A stretch of 64,000 bases of DNA, taken from positions 124,001 through 188,000 of the forward strand of contig WHUX01000034.1 of NCBI GenBank assembly GCA_015179025.1. The letters are read 5' to 3'. This document shows positions 37,569 through 49,599 of this stretch, piece by piece. Below the pieces are notes generated by a model. The model ran no database searches. It was given only the letters and a program-made list of their open reading frames with translations, and had not been told where the DNA came from. How positions within the stretch are numbered: the first letter of the stretch is position 1; every line of letters begins with the position of its first letter. The DNA comes from Terfezia claveryi (lineage: Eukaryota > Ascomycota > Pezizomycetes > Pezizales > Pezizaceae). The position numbers and the translations under genes are program-made.

Positions 37569-38567
37569 TTATTCGTACAACCTAGCCAACAGCACATACC
37601 CACACAGCAACACCACCGCGCACCATATCTTATGTCGTCTCAACCAGCTTTCCCCCCGGTCAACCACCGCCCCCGCTGTCCCCGCCGCCCCACTCGCCCC
37701 CGCCACGGCAGCAGCAGCAACCACCTGCCTCCTCCTCACCCCTGCAGCACCCTGCCCCTGATTTTGCTGCTGCTGCTGTATCGACGGAGACTGTGACACC
37801 CCTCCCGCATTCACCTGCATCCCGGACGACCCCTCCGGAGACAACGCAATCCCCGTTTGTAGATTAACCCTCCTCTCCCACATCCACCTCCAATTCTCCA
37901 CATCCACCTCTGGAAACTCCTGTCTAAACCTCTCTCCCCCATCTCCAGTCTTCACAACGTTACTCACCCCTCCCGCTGTCCTCCCTGGCGTGCCTACGGA
38001 GCTCTTCCACCCCCCTCCGGCATCATCAAGATCCCCATATCCCCGATCGGAACATGTGCCGCCACCAGTTGAATTCCACCATCGACTCCGTGCGGCTAAT
38101 ACTTTCCGCTCGTTCTCGCCCATGGACATTGATCCTGTGGTCATCTCTTCTGAGGTCATAAAGGATAGGAGGCCTATTAAGATGGTGGAGACTTCCCATG
38201 CAGGGTTGAATGATTTAGGGTGGAAATCTGAGATAGAGAGGCAGAGGCGGGTGTTTGTTTGGAAGCGGCCAGAGGGAGTGAGCATCCTGATAGCTGGTGG
38301 TTTGAATGGGTATTCGGAGGGGAACACGAGGGTACCCCAGTACTGGCCGTTGTGGTAAGGGGTATTGGGGGGGCCGGTAAGAAGGTAGTGCCATCTGTGG
38401 GAGTGGGAGTTAGTAGTTCCTTTGAGGGTGGAAAAGGCAGCCGGGGAGATGTATATGTACTCTAAAATATTATGCTCACTAGGATGAGCCTGGATGAATG
38501 GAGGTGGGTTTTCTGATATATTCTTATATTCTCGTACAAGGCGTTTGTTCGCAGCGCGGGTCGCCAT
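37569..38567 (-). CDS. UBC6: Ubiquitin-conjugating enzyme E2, tail-anchored (Ubc6)
   Basis: ER-anchored E2 of the ERAD pathway. Two exons, 38567-38461 and 38394-37569, give 310 residues. The 66-nt intron (38395-38460, GTACAT...CACAG) has a length divisible by three and no stop, so an unspliced reading would insert 22 foreign residues after NILE; removing it restores the family's NILEWHYLLTGPP. The UBC fold runs from LVREYK to about residue 165. The catalytic cysteine, in TNTRLCLSISDFHP, falls at position 87, the same as in yeast Ubc6. After a disordered Gly/Gln-rich linker a C-terminal segment (IWCAVVLLCGYVLLARLYE) is the tail anchor. The first ATG of the longer frame (38720) would add 51 residues with no family match, so it is rejected. 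Confidence 0.93.
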   Translation of the reverse strand: MATRAANKRLVREYKNISENPPPFIQAHPSEHNILEYIYISPAAFSTLKGTTNSHSHRWHYLLTGPPNTPYHNGQYWGTLVFPSEYPFKPPAIRMLTPSGRFQTNTRLCLSISDFHPKSFNPAWEVSTILIGLLSFMTSEEMTTGSMSMGENERKVLAARSRWWNSTGGGTCSDRGYGDLDDAGGGWKSSVGTPGRTAGGVSNVVKTGDGGERFRQEFPEVDVENWRWMWERRVNLQTGIALSPEGSSGMQVNAGGVSQSPSIQQQQQNQGQGAAGVRRRQVVAAAAVAGASGAAGTAGAVVDRGESWLRRHKIWCAVVLLCGYVLLARLYE

Positions 38568-39519
38568 AGTTGAAGGTGGTGGGCTTTGTAGTGAAACCGA
38601 AGCAAGCTTCCGTCGACAGTTCACGGCGTTTAGCGAAAGAGAGGAAAAGAAGGAATATGACTTTGAAGTGATAGTAAAACGGTGAGATGTCGGAGAGTGG
38701 AAGTTCAAATCCAGGTGCAAATCGCACTGTGAAGAGGAGGCCTTAGGGATACTACTACCTAGTAGCTAGTAGATAGGGCAGTCTGCATGCAGCTCTGTAC
38801 TTCTAGGCAGTCGACGTCCGTTACCGCTGAGATTGCTGTTCCACTTGCGGGTTCTGCTGGAGCCGCTGGGATGCTTCGGCGTGTATGGTTCTTTACTGAG
38901 GGGGTCCAATGGGACGCAAACGAAAAAGATCAACAGAGAGAGCGAGGACAGACGGAACGAGGAGACAGACAGAGCTGCCCTGTCGCAGAGTGTGGCTTAG
39001 TAAGTGCTGAGCCTACAGTGACCCCCTTCGGCGTTCTGTTTGGAATACGGTACGATGGCAGCTTTCAATGCGCTGGGTCCGTATGAGGCTATTTATTATA
39101 TAATAAACCATGATTGGCTCAGAGGCGAACAATGAGTTATCTACTGAGTCTCACAATCTCACAATCTCACAATCTCACAATCTCACAATCTCGCAGGGAA
39201 TACAAGGAAACAGGTGTGACAATTGTAGTAAGGTTCAATAACAGAAAAGCGAACCTAAATAGAAAAGAGGGTTCCTCCCCAGGGGAAAACCATGAACGAG
39301 CAAGCCAGAGCCATAAAACAAATATACTCCGGTATGTATAAATGCAGAGAAAATAAACGAAAAAAATGGGAAGCAGGCTGACTATCACCGCTAGGGGAAA
39401 CTCCCAATTAACAAGCATCCTAAACCGACCTCCGCCGCCGCCATATCCTGTCAACAAAGCTGCCGCGGTCCTATATTACCACCATTCCTTTCAATCTCAC
39501 CAAGGGAATCAACAATTTC
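38568..39519. other. Intergenic with decamer repeat
   Basis: Promoter of the Ubc6 gene and the 3' flank of the gene ending at 39520. It holds five tandem copies of a CTCACAATCT-type decamer at about 39147-39195. No gene is supported. Confidence 0.6.
39147..39195. repeat. Tandem decamer repeat
   Basis: About five perfect copies of CTCACAATCT lie in a row; the last one has decayed to CTCGCA. Confidence 0.9.
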
Positions 39520-40408
39520 TCAGATCGAATCCGCCATGATGAAGTGGCCAAAATGGCCTCTAGCTCGGGCCCTACACTTCTCACAGCCCTCCAAGTATCC
39601 CATCTTGAAACCCTTCACTTGACCATCCATATTCTTTCTAAGCAATCGTCCTCCAGTCCAAAGGTTTGCATTTGGGTCTTCGTAAGTATCCCGCGGGTAA
39701 CCTTTGTGCTTGGTACCCTCCCACTTGATGCCATTTCTAGTGTCATCATAGTTATCAGCAGGTACCACACTTGGAGTGACAGGGCTCGGTGGAGCTGTGT
39801 GACTGTGATGCGTAAAGTGGTTGATTGTAGTGGTTGTGTCTGTGGTGATAAATGTAGACTGACAATAGTCCTCCATAATCATATCATCGTCGAGATCCCT
39901 ATCCTCATTTCTCGCATGGCCCGAGATTTGGAATCCATTGGGAGAGTCTAGTGGTGGGGTATTTAGCTGGACTTGTTGCCCGTCATGCGTGTAGTCCGGA
40001 AGAATGCTATGGAACTGATGAGACTGGAGCGGGAATTGCTGAGCAAATTGGTGGTGAAAATTTAGTGGCTCACGAAGGTGTTCACTGACCTTCGGCGAGA
40101 CCTCGTTGGCGCCTATTGGTGACTGTAGTAAAAGAATGTCCGTGCCCATTGGCGCCCTACGTCTCTGAAAATCAATGGGCTCATTAGCTACTTTGGCCTA
40201 GAATAGTCTGCAACATCATTAACGTGTATCGGAGTCTATACAATACCTTAGCATCATGGGAATCAACTCTTTGCATGCCCATGGAATGTCCTGATTCATA
40301 CTCATCCTGTAAGCTGTAGGAGGATTTGCGTTTGAACGATGAAGCCGTATTGAGCTCTAGCACCATGGCTGGGACATGGAGTTGGGTCGGTGAAGCTGTG
40401 TTGAACAT
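39520..40408 (-). CDS. Conserved fungal protein with terminal GCEKCR motif
   Basis: Two exons (40408-40247 and 40164-39520; intron 82 nt, donor GTATTG, acceptor TTCAG) give 268 residues. The protein is hydrophilic: a Ser-rich start (KRKSSYSLQDEYESG), an Asp/Thr/His-rich middle, and a compact C-terminus with LWTGGRLLRKNMDGQVKGFK followed by GYLEGCEKCRARARGHFGHF. The last motif, with CxxC and two histidines, looks like a small metal site or a conserved docking element. I recall a similar ending from other fungal proteins of unknown function but cannot name the family. It may be a regulatory protein. Confidence 0.6.
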
Positions 40409-41340
40409 TTTTCAAGCTGTTTGGCTTCGGCTCGGGCAAATAGGTATGAATTAGATGGGTATATGAACGAGCGTGAAGAAGAAGAAAAACGTGTAGGAGT
40501 TGAGCATCAACGGCAAGGCGAAAGAGGAAGGCGAAAGAGGAAGGCGAACGAGGATGGCGAAAGAAGATGGAGAGGTGTAAGAGGTTTGGAGAGCTTATCA
40601 AAGCATCAAACACTCGAAAAGGTACCAGAAGGAGGGGTGGCGTGCTTCTTCACTCCTGCCTATTCCGGAAAAGAAAAAAGGGCAGAGAAGAAGTGAAGCT
40701 GCGAGCGAAGTTGAGGTTGAAGTGTCGATGTTATGTACAATGTGAGGGCTGCATCTTGAAGCTGCAGGAGAACAGGGATGTATGTTATATCTTGGAGTTT
40801 TTGTTCTACATATTTGCCTCGCGAGGAGACGCATACTAAACATGCTTTCCCAGCGGTTTGCCAGGGTTCACCTGCATATTCTATGATGAGGTTCCGTTGT
40901 GTGTACGGAGGTCTAGTTAGCGGTTTATTATTTACATGACCCCCAGGTCCACTTGTGTTTACACTGCCGTTGCTAGGGACAACGGAGAAGGCGGTTGACC
41001 CATGTAAATGAGCCTGAGTGTTCGTTTTCGGCGAGAATATCCAACCCCAGGTCAAGAGCCGGCAGACAAAGGACGACGATATAAACATTTTTTGAGACAC
41101 GAAACCTGAAACCACGTGCTGGCCGCTACAGAGTTTGTCTCGCCCAAGCCTTTGCCGACAGGGCTAGAACGGCGCTCGGGAAGACTAGTTGTTCTCATGA
41201 CCGGTTCGGGATTGATTGGCGCAAGTTCGCAATGGCAATTGAACTAGGTACCGTAAGCTTCCCATATGCATATGCATACATGCTCAAGTTTAGCCACAAA
41301 AACAAATTGTGTGTGGCGTCGCCAAACTCGGCTACATATC
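40409..41340. other. Intergenic
   Basis: Upstream of the gene starting at 40408. GA-rich repeats (GGCGAAAGAGGAA) occur at about 40516-40566. A 151-codon minus-strand frame (40660-41115) shows no motif and is not called. Confidence 0.5.
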
Positions 41341-41356
41341 CAGTACAATGAATATA

Positions 41357-41470
41357 GGGGCTTGTGCCAACCAGACTACAGTGAATCATAGTTCCTCTCA
41401 CGGCGACCTGACTGGCTTATAGGGAAGCAAGCCAGACTTATAGAAGGCTAGTCTGGTTGGCACAATCCCC
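41357..41470. mobile_element. MITE-like inverted-repeat element
   Basis: GGGGCTTGTGCCAACCAGAC (41357-41376, continuing TAC) and the reverse complement of CTAGTCTGGTTGGCACAATCCCC (41448-41470) match at 21 of about 22 positions, which bounds a 114-bp non-coding element. An inner pair, CTGACTGGCTTA and AAGCCAGACTTA, adds secondary structure. No clear target-site duplication could be seen. At least seven related copies or half-copies lie elsewhere in the window (8603, 8837, 9351/9394, 9722, 14285, 21182, 23404). Confidence 0.75.
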
Positions 41471-41479
41471 CCGCCAAAC

Positions 41480-43980
41480 GGGGTAAAGGAACTTATCAGC
41501 CATACAGTGGCGCATAATCCGTTCATCTCCACAATTATATACATATGCCTCACATCGGTAACGTTTTGTCCCCGACCATCTTCGACCGTCCGAAACCCGT
41601 TCGAGGCGTGCACTAGACACGAGGTCTTATGGGGCAGGTACGTAATTCTACTTTCATATTTATCACCGAGTGTATTCCTTTTGTAACCTGGTTCAACTCA
41701 ATTGATTCTCCTCCTTTCAACTTCTCTCGTTGGATTTGTGATCTCTATCGCCAGGATCATCATCAGGTCATATCACTATATCGTGGCTTATCGTGCTAGG
41801 ACGCCTGAGTTCCTGAGTTACGCGTCAGACCCGCTCTCCTTCGTCATCCTGAATATTCGGAGTCTAAGAGGTTGTCTTGGCTTCGTCGGACAGCTGCAGA
41901 CCCTAAACTTGTTAGATTTTGACCTTCTTGCTTCGATAATAAATACTTACTGACGGTAGTATCATATTTGAAGTCTGCTGTTTTTGGAGCTTTCCATCTA
42001 ACGCCTGTAGTCCATGCCTTGAGGCAATGACGCATGGCAGAGGTGACGAGGAAAATGAACATTTCATTAATTGAATCAATGAATGTATCATCAAAATTTA
42101 CCTCGCATTTTAATTCCCGTGAAATGTTTTCGGAATATATCAGTTCCTCGGAAATGGCATTGATCAGTCTAAACGGGTATTGGACGTGTCTGGATTCTTT
42201 GACCTCTCATCTGTCTTCACAGCATATAAATCGATCTTGAAATAACACAATTGGTTCACATTGGCTGCTATCTCTGGACAGGGCGAAGACTTCGATAATG
42301 CTGTGTGTAATTACATTCATATATGCCCGAGTTCTCGAGTGAATACTGTGGGTATTCGACGTCAGGGGGTAGGGAATATCATGTACGTGCTACCGTATTT
42401 TGATGCACTCAAGATCTTGTCCAACTTAGGATTCAGATAATAATTGCTCTCAGCATTGGATTCTCGAAGAACGTGTAATGACGCACTGATCAGCCCAAAA
42501 AATATTGGCGTCAGGACGGACCCGCCCGCCCTGTGCGTCTGGTTCCTGTGATGCCGGCTGCACAATGCATAGCTTACATCTGCTATGTTATGAATGGGAT
42601 ACTCGATTGCAACCTCTGAATACGTGTGCACCTGCGATGAGGCAGCGTAGCTATACCTGAACAACTTCAATAAGGCAGCGGAAATATCAATGGATTCAGA
42701 AACTATCTACGCAGAAGCTCTTAACATTGAGATACATAAACAACACCACTCGGGCCAACCCCCAGAAAATCTCTGGCTAATCACTGCAATAACCCTAGGG
42801 AATCCTGTGAGAGACGGTGTTCATGTCGGAGGCCTGGAAGTGCTCTTACCTATGCCGACCGAACTTGCTGAGTCCTTGTCATATCAGTAGTCTGGTAATC
42901 ATATTCCACTAAACGAAGGAACATTTCACAGTAAGCGAAGGGTATTTCAAAGGTTTTCTTCACCCAGAACGCAACGGCTGTACCTTGGGCCCCCGCGTCG
43001 GGGACCTCATCTTCCGACCCTCATCAGCTTGAACCTTTCCTTCCTGATCGTTTGATAGCCAATATTTTTTGGCTTTTGTGGAATTCAGAGCCCGACGCCA
43101 AACGAGCTCTAATGATTGCCCTGGTGCCGGCAACAAGGAACCGACCCAAAATTGATATCTACAAACGAATTTTCCTAACTCCACAACCTTAACATATCTA
43201 AATAATTAAATGAAAGCATATATCGATAGAACTGGGCTTGTAGAAGAAGTCTTCGCTCTTAGAATTAGAAAAAGAATGAAAATTAAAGAAGTTATAAGAG
43301 AAAGAAAAGAAGAAATTTTGTATGAGAGATTACATGGCAGGAAAAGTAACCTAAATAGGGGGAAAAAAAAAGAGATGACTAAGCTAGCTTGCGAACGATG
43401 ACTTCCATATTGACATCCGTCTCTATAGGCACTCATTGTTCGCTGACATTTATTATAGAAGCGCTAGATTGTCAGTTCAGATACAGACTTCAATGATAAT
43501 GATACCCCGTAAACCTTGTTAAGAGTACTCACAGTTCTCGTGAACATGTCGTTTAGCAGCACTCAATGAAGCTAAACTCACAATGAATTTGTTATAAAAC
43601 AAATAACTAAATGACCTGTGCTTCAATACCTACTTGAGCCAGAGACTCCCACTCCTCTTCTGTATCCCCCATCTCATCCTCCAGCTCAGGAACCTCCGTG
43701 CGTTTCTGTTGACGTTGAGTAAGTTGACTTGCATATGTGGCAGCCCGACAGGCTCTCTTTTTCCTGGTCAACCATGGCATCTACAGAGTACATTAGTTAA
43801 ACTATTTCCAGACTACATGCTATAGAGATATTGGGGGAATCTTCAGTAGTTTACTCTAAGATTTGATAGTTCGGGCACTCGGTTTGCTCTAGGTCTTCGG
43901 AATCATAAGAGCTAACTGGCGGACATTTTGTGACTTGGAGTATGTTATAATAGGTCGGTTCTGTTGAACAACCTGCTCCA
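41480..43980. other. Gene-free stretch
   Basis: About 2.5 kb with no convincing coding region, no recognised transposon protein and no tandem repeat. Composition changes to A/T-rich from about 43190 onward. Confidence 0.5.
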
Positions 43981-43985
43981 CCTCA

Positions 43986-44890
43986 TCACAAATGCAAGCT
44001 ATCTCCCATTATTCCCTTCCTAAGCTTCTCCGCTTTCCCAATTGGTACGAGATCCCCCTCGTAGCTCCCCTTAACTGTGTACAACCCCACCGCATCCAAT
44101 AAATATCTCCCCTTAACCTTCCCAGTCACGATATCAACCAAAACCACCGATGCCCCCGAAAATCCCAACTTCAGCACTCTGTACGGTCTCTCCCATCTCG
44201 TCTCTTAGTTTATTTCCCTTGTCCTTATCGACGGCAAATCGTCTTTAATAATACTAAGTATCCTTTTTCCTGGTTCATCTCATTTCTTTTCTGTCTGTTG
44301 TCTCTATTTACCATTCGGCCTTGTTCCTCCAACACTGATTTCCGTGCATGTTCCCTCATTTCTTCGACCCTCGCGATATTTACCCACCAATGCCATCCCC
44401 GATTGTCTTCTGCTTGCTCTTTCTTACCCGTGTTTTCCTGTGCCCAGGTTTCCATTTCTGTCTCTTCCTCCCAAGCTTCTGCGTGGGTCGCCAATACCAC
44501 TCCGATAATGCCTTCTCTTACTGTCAGATCTTCCACTCTGGCTCTAGGGTTGAATCCCATAAACAGTTGGGCTGGTGTGTATCCGTGGATTCGGATAACT
44601 CGTGTATTGATAGAGAATACCATGCCGTCAGGTATATATCCCACTCGTGTAATTGTTGCTTTTCGCCATGCAGAATTGTGCGAAGACCCATTAGAACCAT
44701 CTGTACATACCGTTCAGCCAATCCCACGGAGGACGAGTTTGTTTATTGGAGCTGGGAAGAGAAGCACTCCTCTCGTTTTCAGTTCGTTTGGTGGACTTTA
44801 TTTCAAGGCCTTATACCTCTGAGTTTTATCCCAATCATGGAATGGATTTCAGAAAATGGAATCAGCGCGCTTAGTAGGCCTAGGTAGCAC
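43986..44890 (-). pseudogene. Ty3/gypsy-type integrase relic
   Basis: Minus-strand fragments in order: GLAERYVQMVLMGLRTILHG with HEWDIYLTAWYSLSI (about 44725-44590), the IHGYTPAQLFMGFNPRARV block (about 44590-44520), a charged linker, and an SH3-like C-terminus (KLGFSGASVVLVDIVTGKVK, GRYLLDAVGLYTVKGSYEGD, about 44170-44060). These match the catalytic-core end and C-terminal domain of LTR retrotransposon integrases. Frames change at least twice and stops interrupt it. No LTRs could be recognised. Confidence 0.65.
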
Positions 44891-45479
44891 CTTCAAAAAA
44901 TATTTCCAGATAACTTTTTATTTTGGCCCCTTAAATACACCCTCGTGCCCTCATTTTTTAATTTATTTTTACCGAGGTTTTTTTCGCTGAGTTCAGGGTA
45001 ATGCTAAGTGAGTTCAGGGTAACACATGCCATATAGTAGCTAACTGTGTCTGGACCTAACAATTGAACCAGTGGTCGGATCGTTATGAAACCTAAACCGT
45101 AGCACCTCCATGTGTCTATGGACGTATCATAAGGATAGGGGTCATCATGGATTATTCCTTAGAACCCCGTCGTGTTGACAATTTCTTAAATGAGTAATTG
45201 TCAGACACACTTGCACCACACTGCTCTGATTGTACCTAGAGTCCATAGCGTAGGCCAGCCCTTCCAAGAATCGTGTGGCTTCCTGGGCAGGCCGGCCGGC
45301 CCATTCGCGAATCAGCAAAAATTCTCGGGCAGGCCAGAACAGATTTATTTCATCTTTTATTTTCAGAGAAAAGCAAAAAGGGAAACAAGTTGCCGGTCAA
45401 ATACCATAAATCCTTCAGTTTGAGGGAAGAGGGGAATCATTAAATATCCAGTTTCCATGCTACTACAGTTAGAGCATGT

Positions 45480-45960
45480 ATCTGATCATAAATCCTGGAC
45501 TGTGGAACAGCAAAAACTGCCCGCTCTCCCACCCTTGAATCAAATGCTCCAATGACCATACCAGAAACACAAAATTCCTTCCATCCAGCGTAGGAGACAG
45601 AATGGGAGATCCACTGTCTCCGGCCTCCGCAAATGCCCCAGTATTCTCAACTGCCTACACCATTTCCACTTGTGTGCACGGACAACATTCTCAGAGTGTA
45701 AATCTTTCTCGTGTTCTTCAACTGGAAATGTAGTGCCTTTTAGAAATATCTCGACTTTATGTGAGTGGAATTTTTCCTACTGACCATCTACTTGCTGATT
45801 CATTTTTTGTAACAAAGCGCATTGCCCAAATTTTTGCCATCAACTCTCCATGCCAAGCACCATTTCTGCCACGGTATTCTAAATCGAAGTGTATCAGTGC
45901 AACGTCTTCCCTCCAGGAAGACTTATCTACTCCTAATCTGCCTGCCATCACATGTCCACA
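45480..45960 (-). pseudogene. Relic of a trypsin-fold serine protease-like protein
   Basis: On the minus strand WREDVALIHFDLEYRGRNGAW (about 45935-45870) resembles the catalytic-Asp region of trypsin-like folds (DVAL), and TGAFAEAGDSGSPIL (about 45640-45595) the catalytic-Ser region. The order is right, but stops lie in between and no catalytic-His region was found, so it is a relic at best. Similar domains occur in large expanded families in fungal genomes. Confidence 0.4.
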
Positions 45961-45969
45961 GAACTATCT

Positions 45970-48600
45970 CTAAGTCCCAAATGCATGGATTTCTCACATA
46001 TAAATATGTCCCTTCATGACCCAACCCACTTCAAAAATACTTCATCTATTTTTGCAATTTTTTGTTTCCATGCTCGGGATTGCACCCAAATCCATTCGCT
46101 AGCTCCAGTTAATCTCCTACAACAAACATCTGACACGGAATTGACATTTAGAAAATTTATGAACATGCCAAAACATATACGATGAGCGAGTATTTGCTTG
46201 GAGGGAGAAGGCATTGGGAGTGGACCACCCAGACAACCGCACCACCCGTCGACTGGTCCACAATATCCAAATCTTGAACCCGACTTCCCGCGGCAGGAGT
46301 CCGCCAAACTCCTTAACATCGACTCAAATCACGTTGAAATCTTCAGGAAATTTGTGTCTTGTGGTTTTTGAGCTGTCATCTACGCACAGCGATGGCCAGT
46401 TCTAGTTTTTCATCATCGAAATCGGAGCGATCACCGAGTTTATTGACGGAACACCTTCGCCATAGTTCATTCCTGACTACGAGTCTGACCCACATACATA
46501 TCTCAAGTCTAGAGCGATTTCAAAATTGTGGCGGTTGTTCCCGCTCTCTGATCTCGTTTACGGTTGATATTTATATAAACAAGATCTCCGATGCACCTCT
46601 AAGCCAGAGTACTCCCTAGACATACATAAAGAATTCACTTTTTTATGAAGGTTTTAAATTTGCTTGTGAGGACTTCACAGCCATAATTCGGCGGCTTAAG
46701 GCCAGAACGACGGATGTTCATCCCCTTTGGACTTTAAGGCTATTCACTTACTTTGTTAGGGAGGGATCTCATTATAAATTACTCCATTCACATCCGAATG
46801 TGGTCCATTCACAATTTTCTTACAATAAATGAGATTGCTATAATTATTTCCAATAGAGAAATGGTCGTGTTGAGGGCAAACGTGACGAACCTGCTGGTCA
46901 AGTTCGATCTGACAGATCAAAAGACGGCAAAGGAAGGGAGAAAGCAGATAGAGGAAGAAAGGAAGTTGGAAGGTATATAACTGCAATAGCCTAACCTTCG
47001 TATCCTTTCTTACTTCCCTCTACCAACCAGACTCTAATCAGCCAACGGAGGCCACTGCGATTCACGCTTTGTGAAATCCCTCCAGATGCTTGGAAAGCTT
47101 CTGATTTGATGTAAAAGTATTCCACACCCTCGAGCTCCTTCCCTCCACAAAGCATATCAGAAGGAAAAGCACCAACATAGATGTCTAGCTGTTTTTTTTA
47201 AAGAAACATATATTGAAGTGACATAAGGGATTTATTAACTTCATCGCGTAAAAGCCGTCATAACTACATCACCTCCCCCTGTTGTGAATAACTCTCGCTG
47301 GTACCCATGAAGGGTCACGGGAAGTAAGCAACCAAAAGAAGGCAATTGGGAAATGCAAGGAGAAACCGGGATTCCGCATTAAGGCAATTGGGAAAAGACT
47401 GCGAAGGATAAAAGAGCCGGAAAGTACGCAGGAAAACATCTCTTTGGATATATAGAGCACTAGGACCGTAAGCATTAAGACTTATAGCGATATCAAGATA
47501 GCTCCGTCATATTGCCGTATATATACACACTCTTCTCTCTTCAAGATTCCTCCGCTCAATAACCTCGTAATCTTACACCCCCCTCCCATCCAAAACCAGA
47601 AGACAAAAACCATCAACTCAATCTACTTTTGGTCTTCCCGCTACCACAACTAGGTACCTGAGGATCAACGAATCCAGCGTTTTCTCCACAACCTTCGGTT
47701 TCCTTGCTTTGTTGCACAGCCTAAAAGGTTATATTTAGCGCAAAATTTCATTTAGTGAATATGGATATACCTCAAGCAATTCCATTACCACTTGTTTGCT
47801 GTTGATGTTTCTATAATATGCGGGCAAGGATGAAAAAAAGTCACCAAATACAGGATGGCCCGAAGACGGTTTCTTGTTAACAGATGCCATGGAGAAATCG
47901 AGGAGTTGGTTTGTTCGATCGAAAAAAAAAGGTTTTATTTACATGGTTTTTATTATATTCAGGTCCGCCACCAAGACCAGCTGAATTTGAAACATCGTCG
48001 GTGGCCTGCGATGGTAAGCGGTATTGATGTATATTGATGACTTCGATTGATATGATTTTCATCTACTATTGAGCCTTCATCTACCAATGTGCTAAAATTG
48101 TATATTGTAAAAAAATATCTCTTTCTTCTTTTCTTCCACTATGAACCGTGAAGAATGGAAGACAGTAGGGTTGTTTCTGCTTAAACATATAGGTAGTTAG
48201 TCTGCTTGTCCATACTCCTTATGGTTTAGAATCATTATAGATAGTTCGGGCACTTATTGAGTTAAAGGTAGCTATATATGCTATTCCACTTCAAGAAATT
48301 CTCCTTCGAGTTTATCCCTGCCAGAACATCCACTCTTTCTTTCCTTCTCCAATTTTTCCTAAATTCTCTTAATCATTGCAAGATACAACAAAAGATATAT
48401 TAGAATATCTTGTTAGGCAGCAGAAGTGATTTTAGTAGAGTAGATCTGAATAGAACTTTAGAGTACAATAATGCAATATAGAATGAAGCAAATGAAAAAT
48501 GAACTTAGAGCATCCAATCTTAGTAATAGTTTCTTAATAGTTTCTATATATTCAATAGAAAACTTTTTGTTTAGAAGGCATTCCCTAACTAAAGTGGAAT
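45970..48600. other. Gene-free stretch
   Basis: No gene or recognisable mobile element was found. AT-rich DNA, with short direct repeats such as GGCAATTGGGAAA at about 47341 and 47383. Confidence 0.4.
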
Positions 48601-48617
48601 CTAGGAGACAGGAGAAG

Positions 48618-49300
48618 TCAGCCATTACCTATATAGTGTGTAGCAGCAGTATCAAAGGTCCATACCTCTTGTGATATTGATATAAGGCTTGATAAAGAAC
48701 GTCCAAGGTTAATAGATTGCGACGAAGAAGTAGAGGAGGTTGCAGAAGAGACAAGAGCAAAATCGGAGGAGATATCTGAATCGTTAGTAGAGACTTGAGA
48801 TATCTTTGCAGAGCCAGAGGAGGTAGCTTTCTGCTCTTCCAAGGTCTTCTTGAGAACGTACATTCATTATGCTTATGATTCTTAGAAGGAAGATTGCGCT
48901 TCCAGCAATATGAGCATTCATTAGAGGGAGGCATGCCAGGACGAGTTGTTATAGTTGGTTTGCTAGTATGTGGCTTCTTCTTCTGAGTTTTCTTCCGATG
49001 GCTATGTGTAAGTAATGCACTGCCAGCGGTTGCAGATTCAGAAGAGAGTTCTAAGATCCGAGTTCGAGTTTGACTGTAGGTCAGATCGGACTTAGAGGAA
49101 CCTGAGTAATATGTTCATTCCAGGAGGTAGATGAATCCTTCTTAAAGTCGAAGACTGCGGAAACAGGGTAGATCGTTGAGGTGACTGTTTTATGGTCGAG
49201 TGTATTTCCAAGCAGATCCCAATACCCGCAGTTGGAACTTGCGGTTGAAGCATACTGACTATCAGCAAGCAGCTTCCATTTCCACAGAAGCACTATGATT
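48618..49300 (-). pseudogene. Ty1/copia-type gag and protease relic
   Basis: Minus-strand order: a gag-like stretch (DLTYSQTRTRILELSSESAT, about 49085-49020), a basic linker (HRKKTQKKKPHTSKP), a zinc-knuckle-like CSYCWKRNLPSKNHKHNEC (about 48925-48870), a frame change, an SSS-rich linker, then a copia-type protease start VWTFDTAATHYIG (about 48655-48620) followed by a stop. Integrase and reverse transcriptase are missing downstream, so it is a truncated fragment. Confidence 0.6.
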
Positions 49301-49599
49301 CCCGCTATATTTTTCTATCTATAGATTGGTAAGACTGAATGGCTGCGGGATGTTGTTTTCTTCATAGATTTTGCCATCAATCCCTCGGTACATTTTTCAA
49401 GCCGTTTCACCGGTGGCAGTCTTCAAAACTAGTATTCAGCATGTTTCTTATAGGCTAGTTACCCGTTTGAAGCTCACCAGCTACACAGTGCATTATTGAG
49501 ACGAGCAAGTCCTCTGAAAAAGTCATATCCCCGAATAATGATCCACGGAAGATTGGTGTCCATTTCGATGGTTCGCTTGTAAAATGTGTAGCCCAATTT

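Noticed and set aside
37407..37796. Plus-strand frame opposite the Ubc6 gene
   Set aside because: It is a shadow of the C-terminal linker and tail anchor of Ubc6.
40660..41115. 151-codon minus-strand reading frame
   Set aside because: No domain, no conserved motif, and in the upstream region of another gene; composition looks random.
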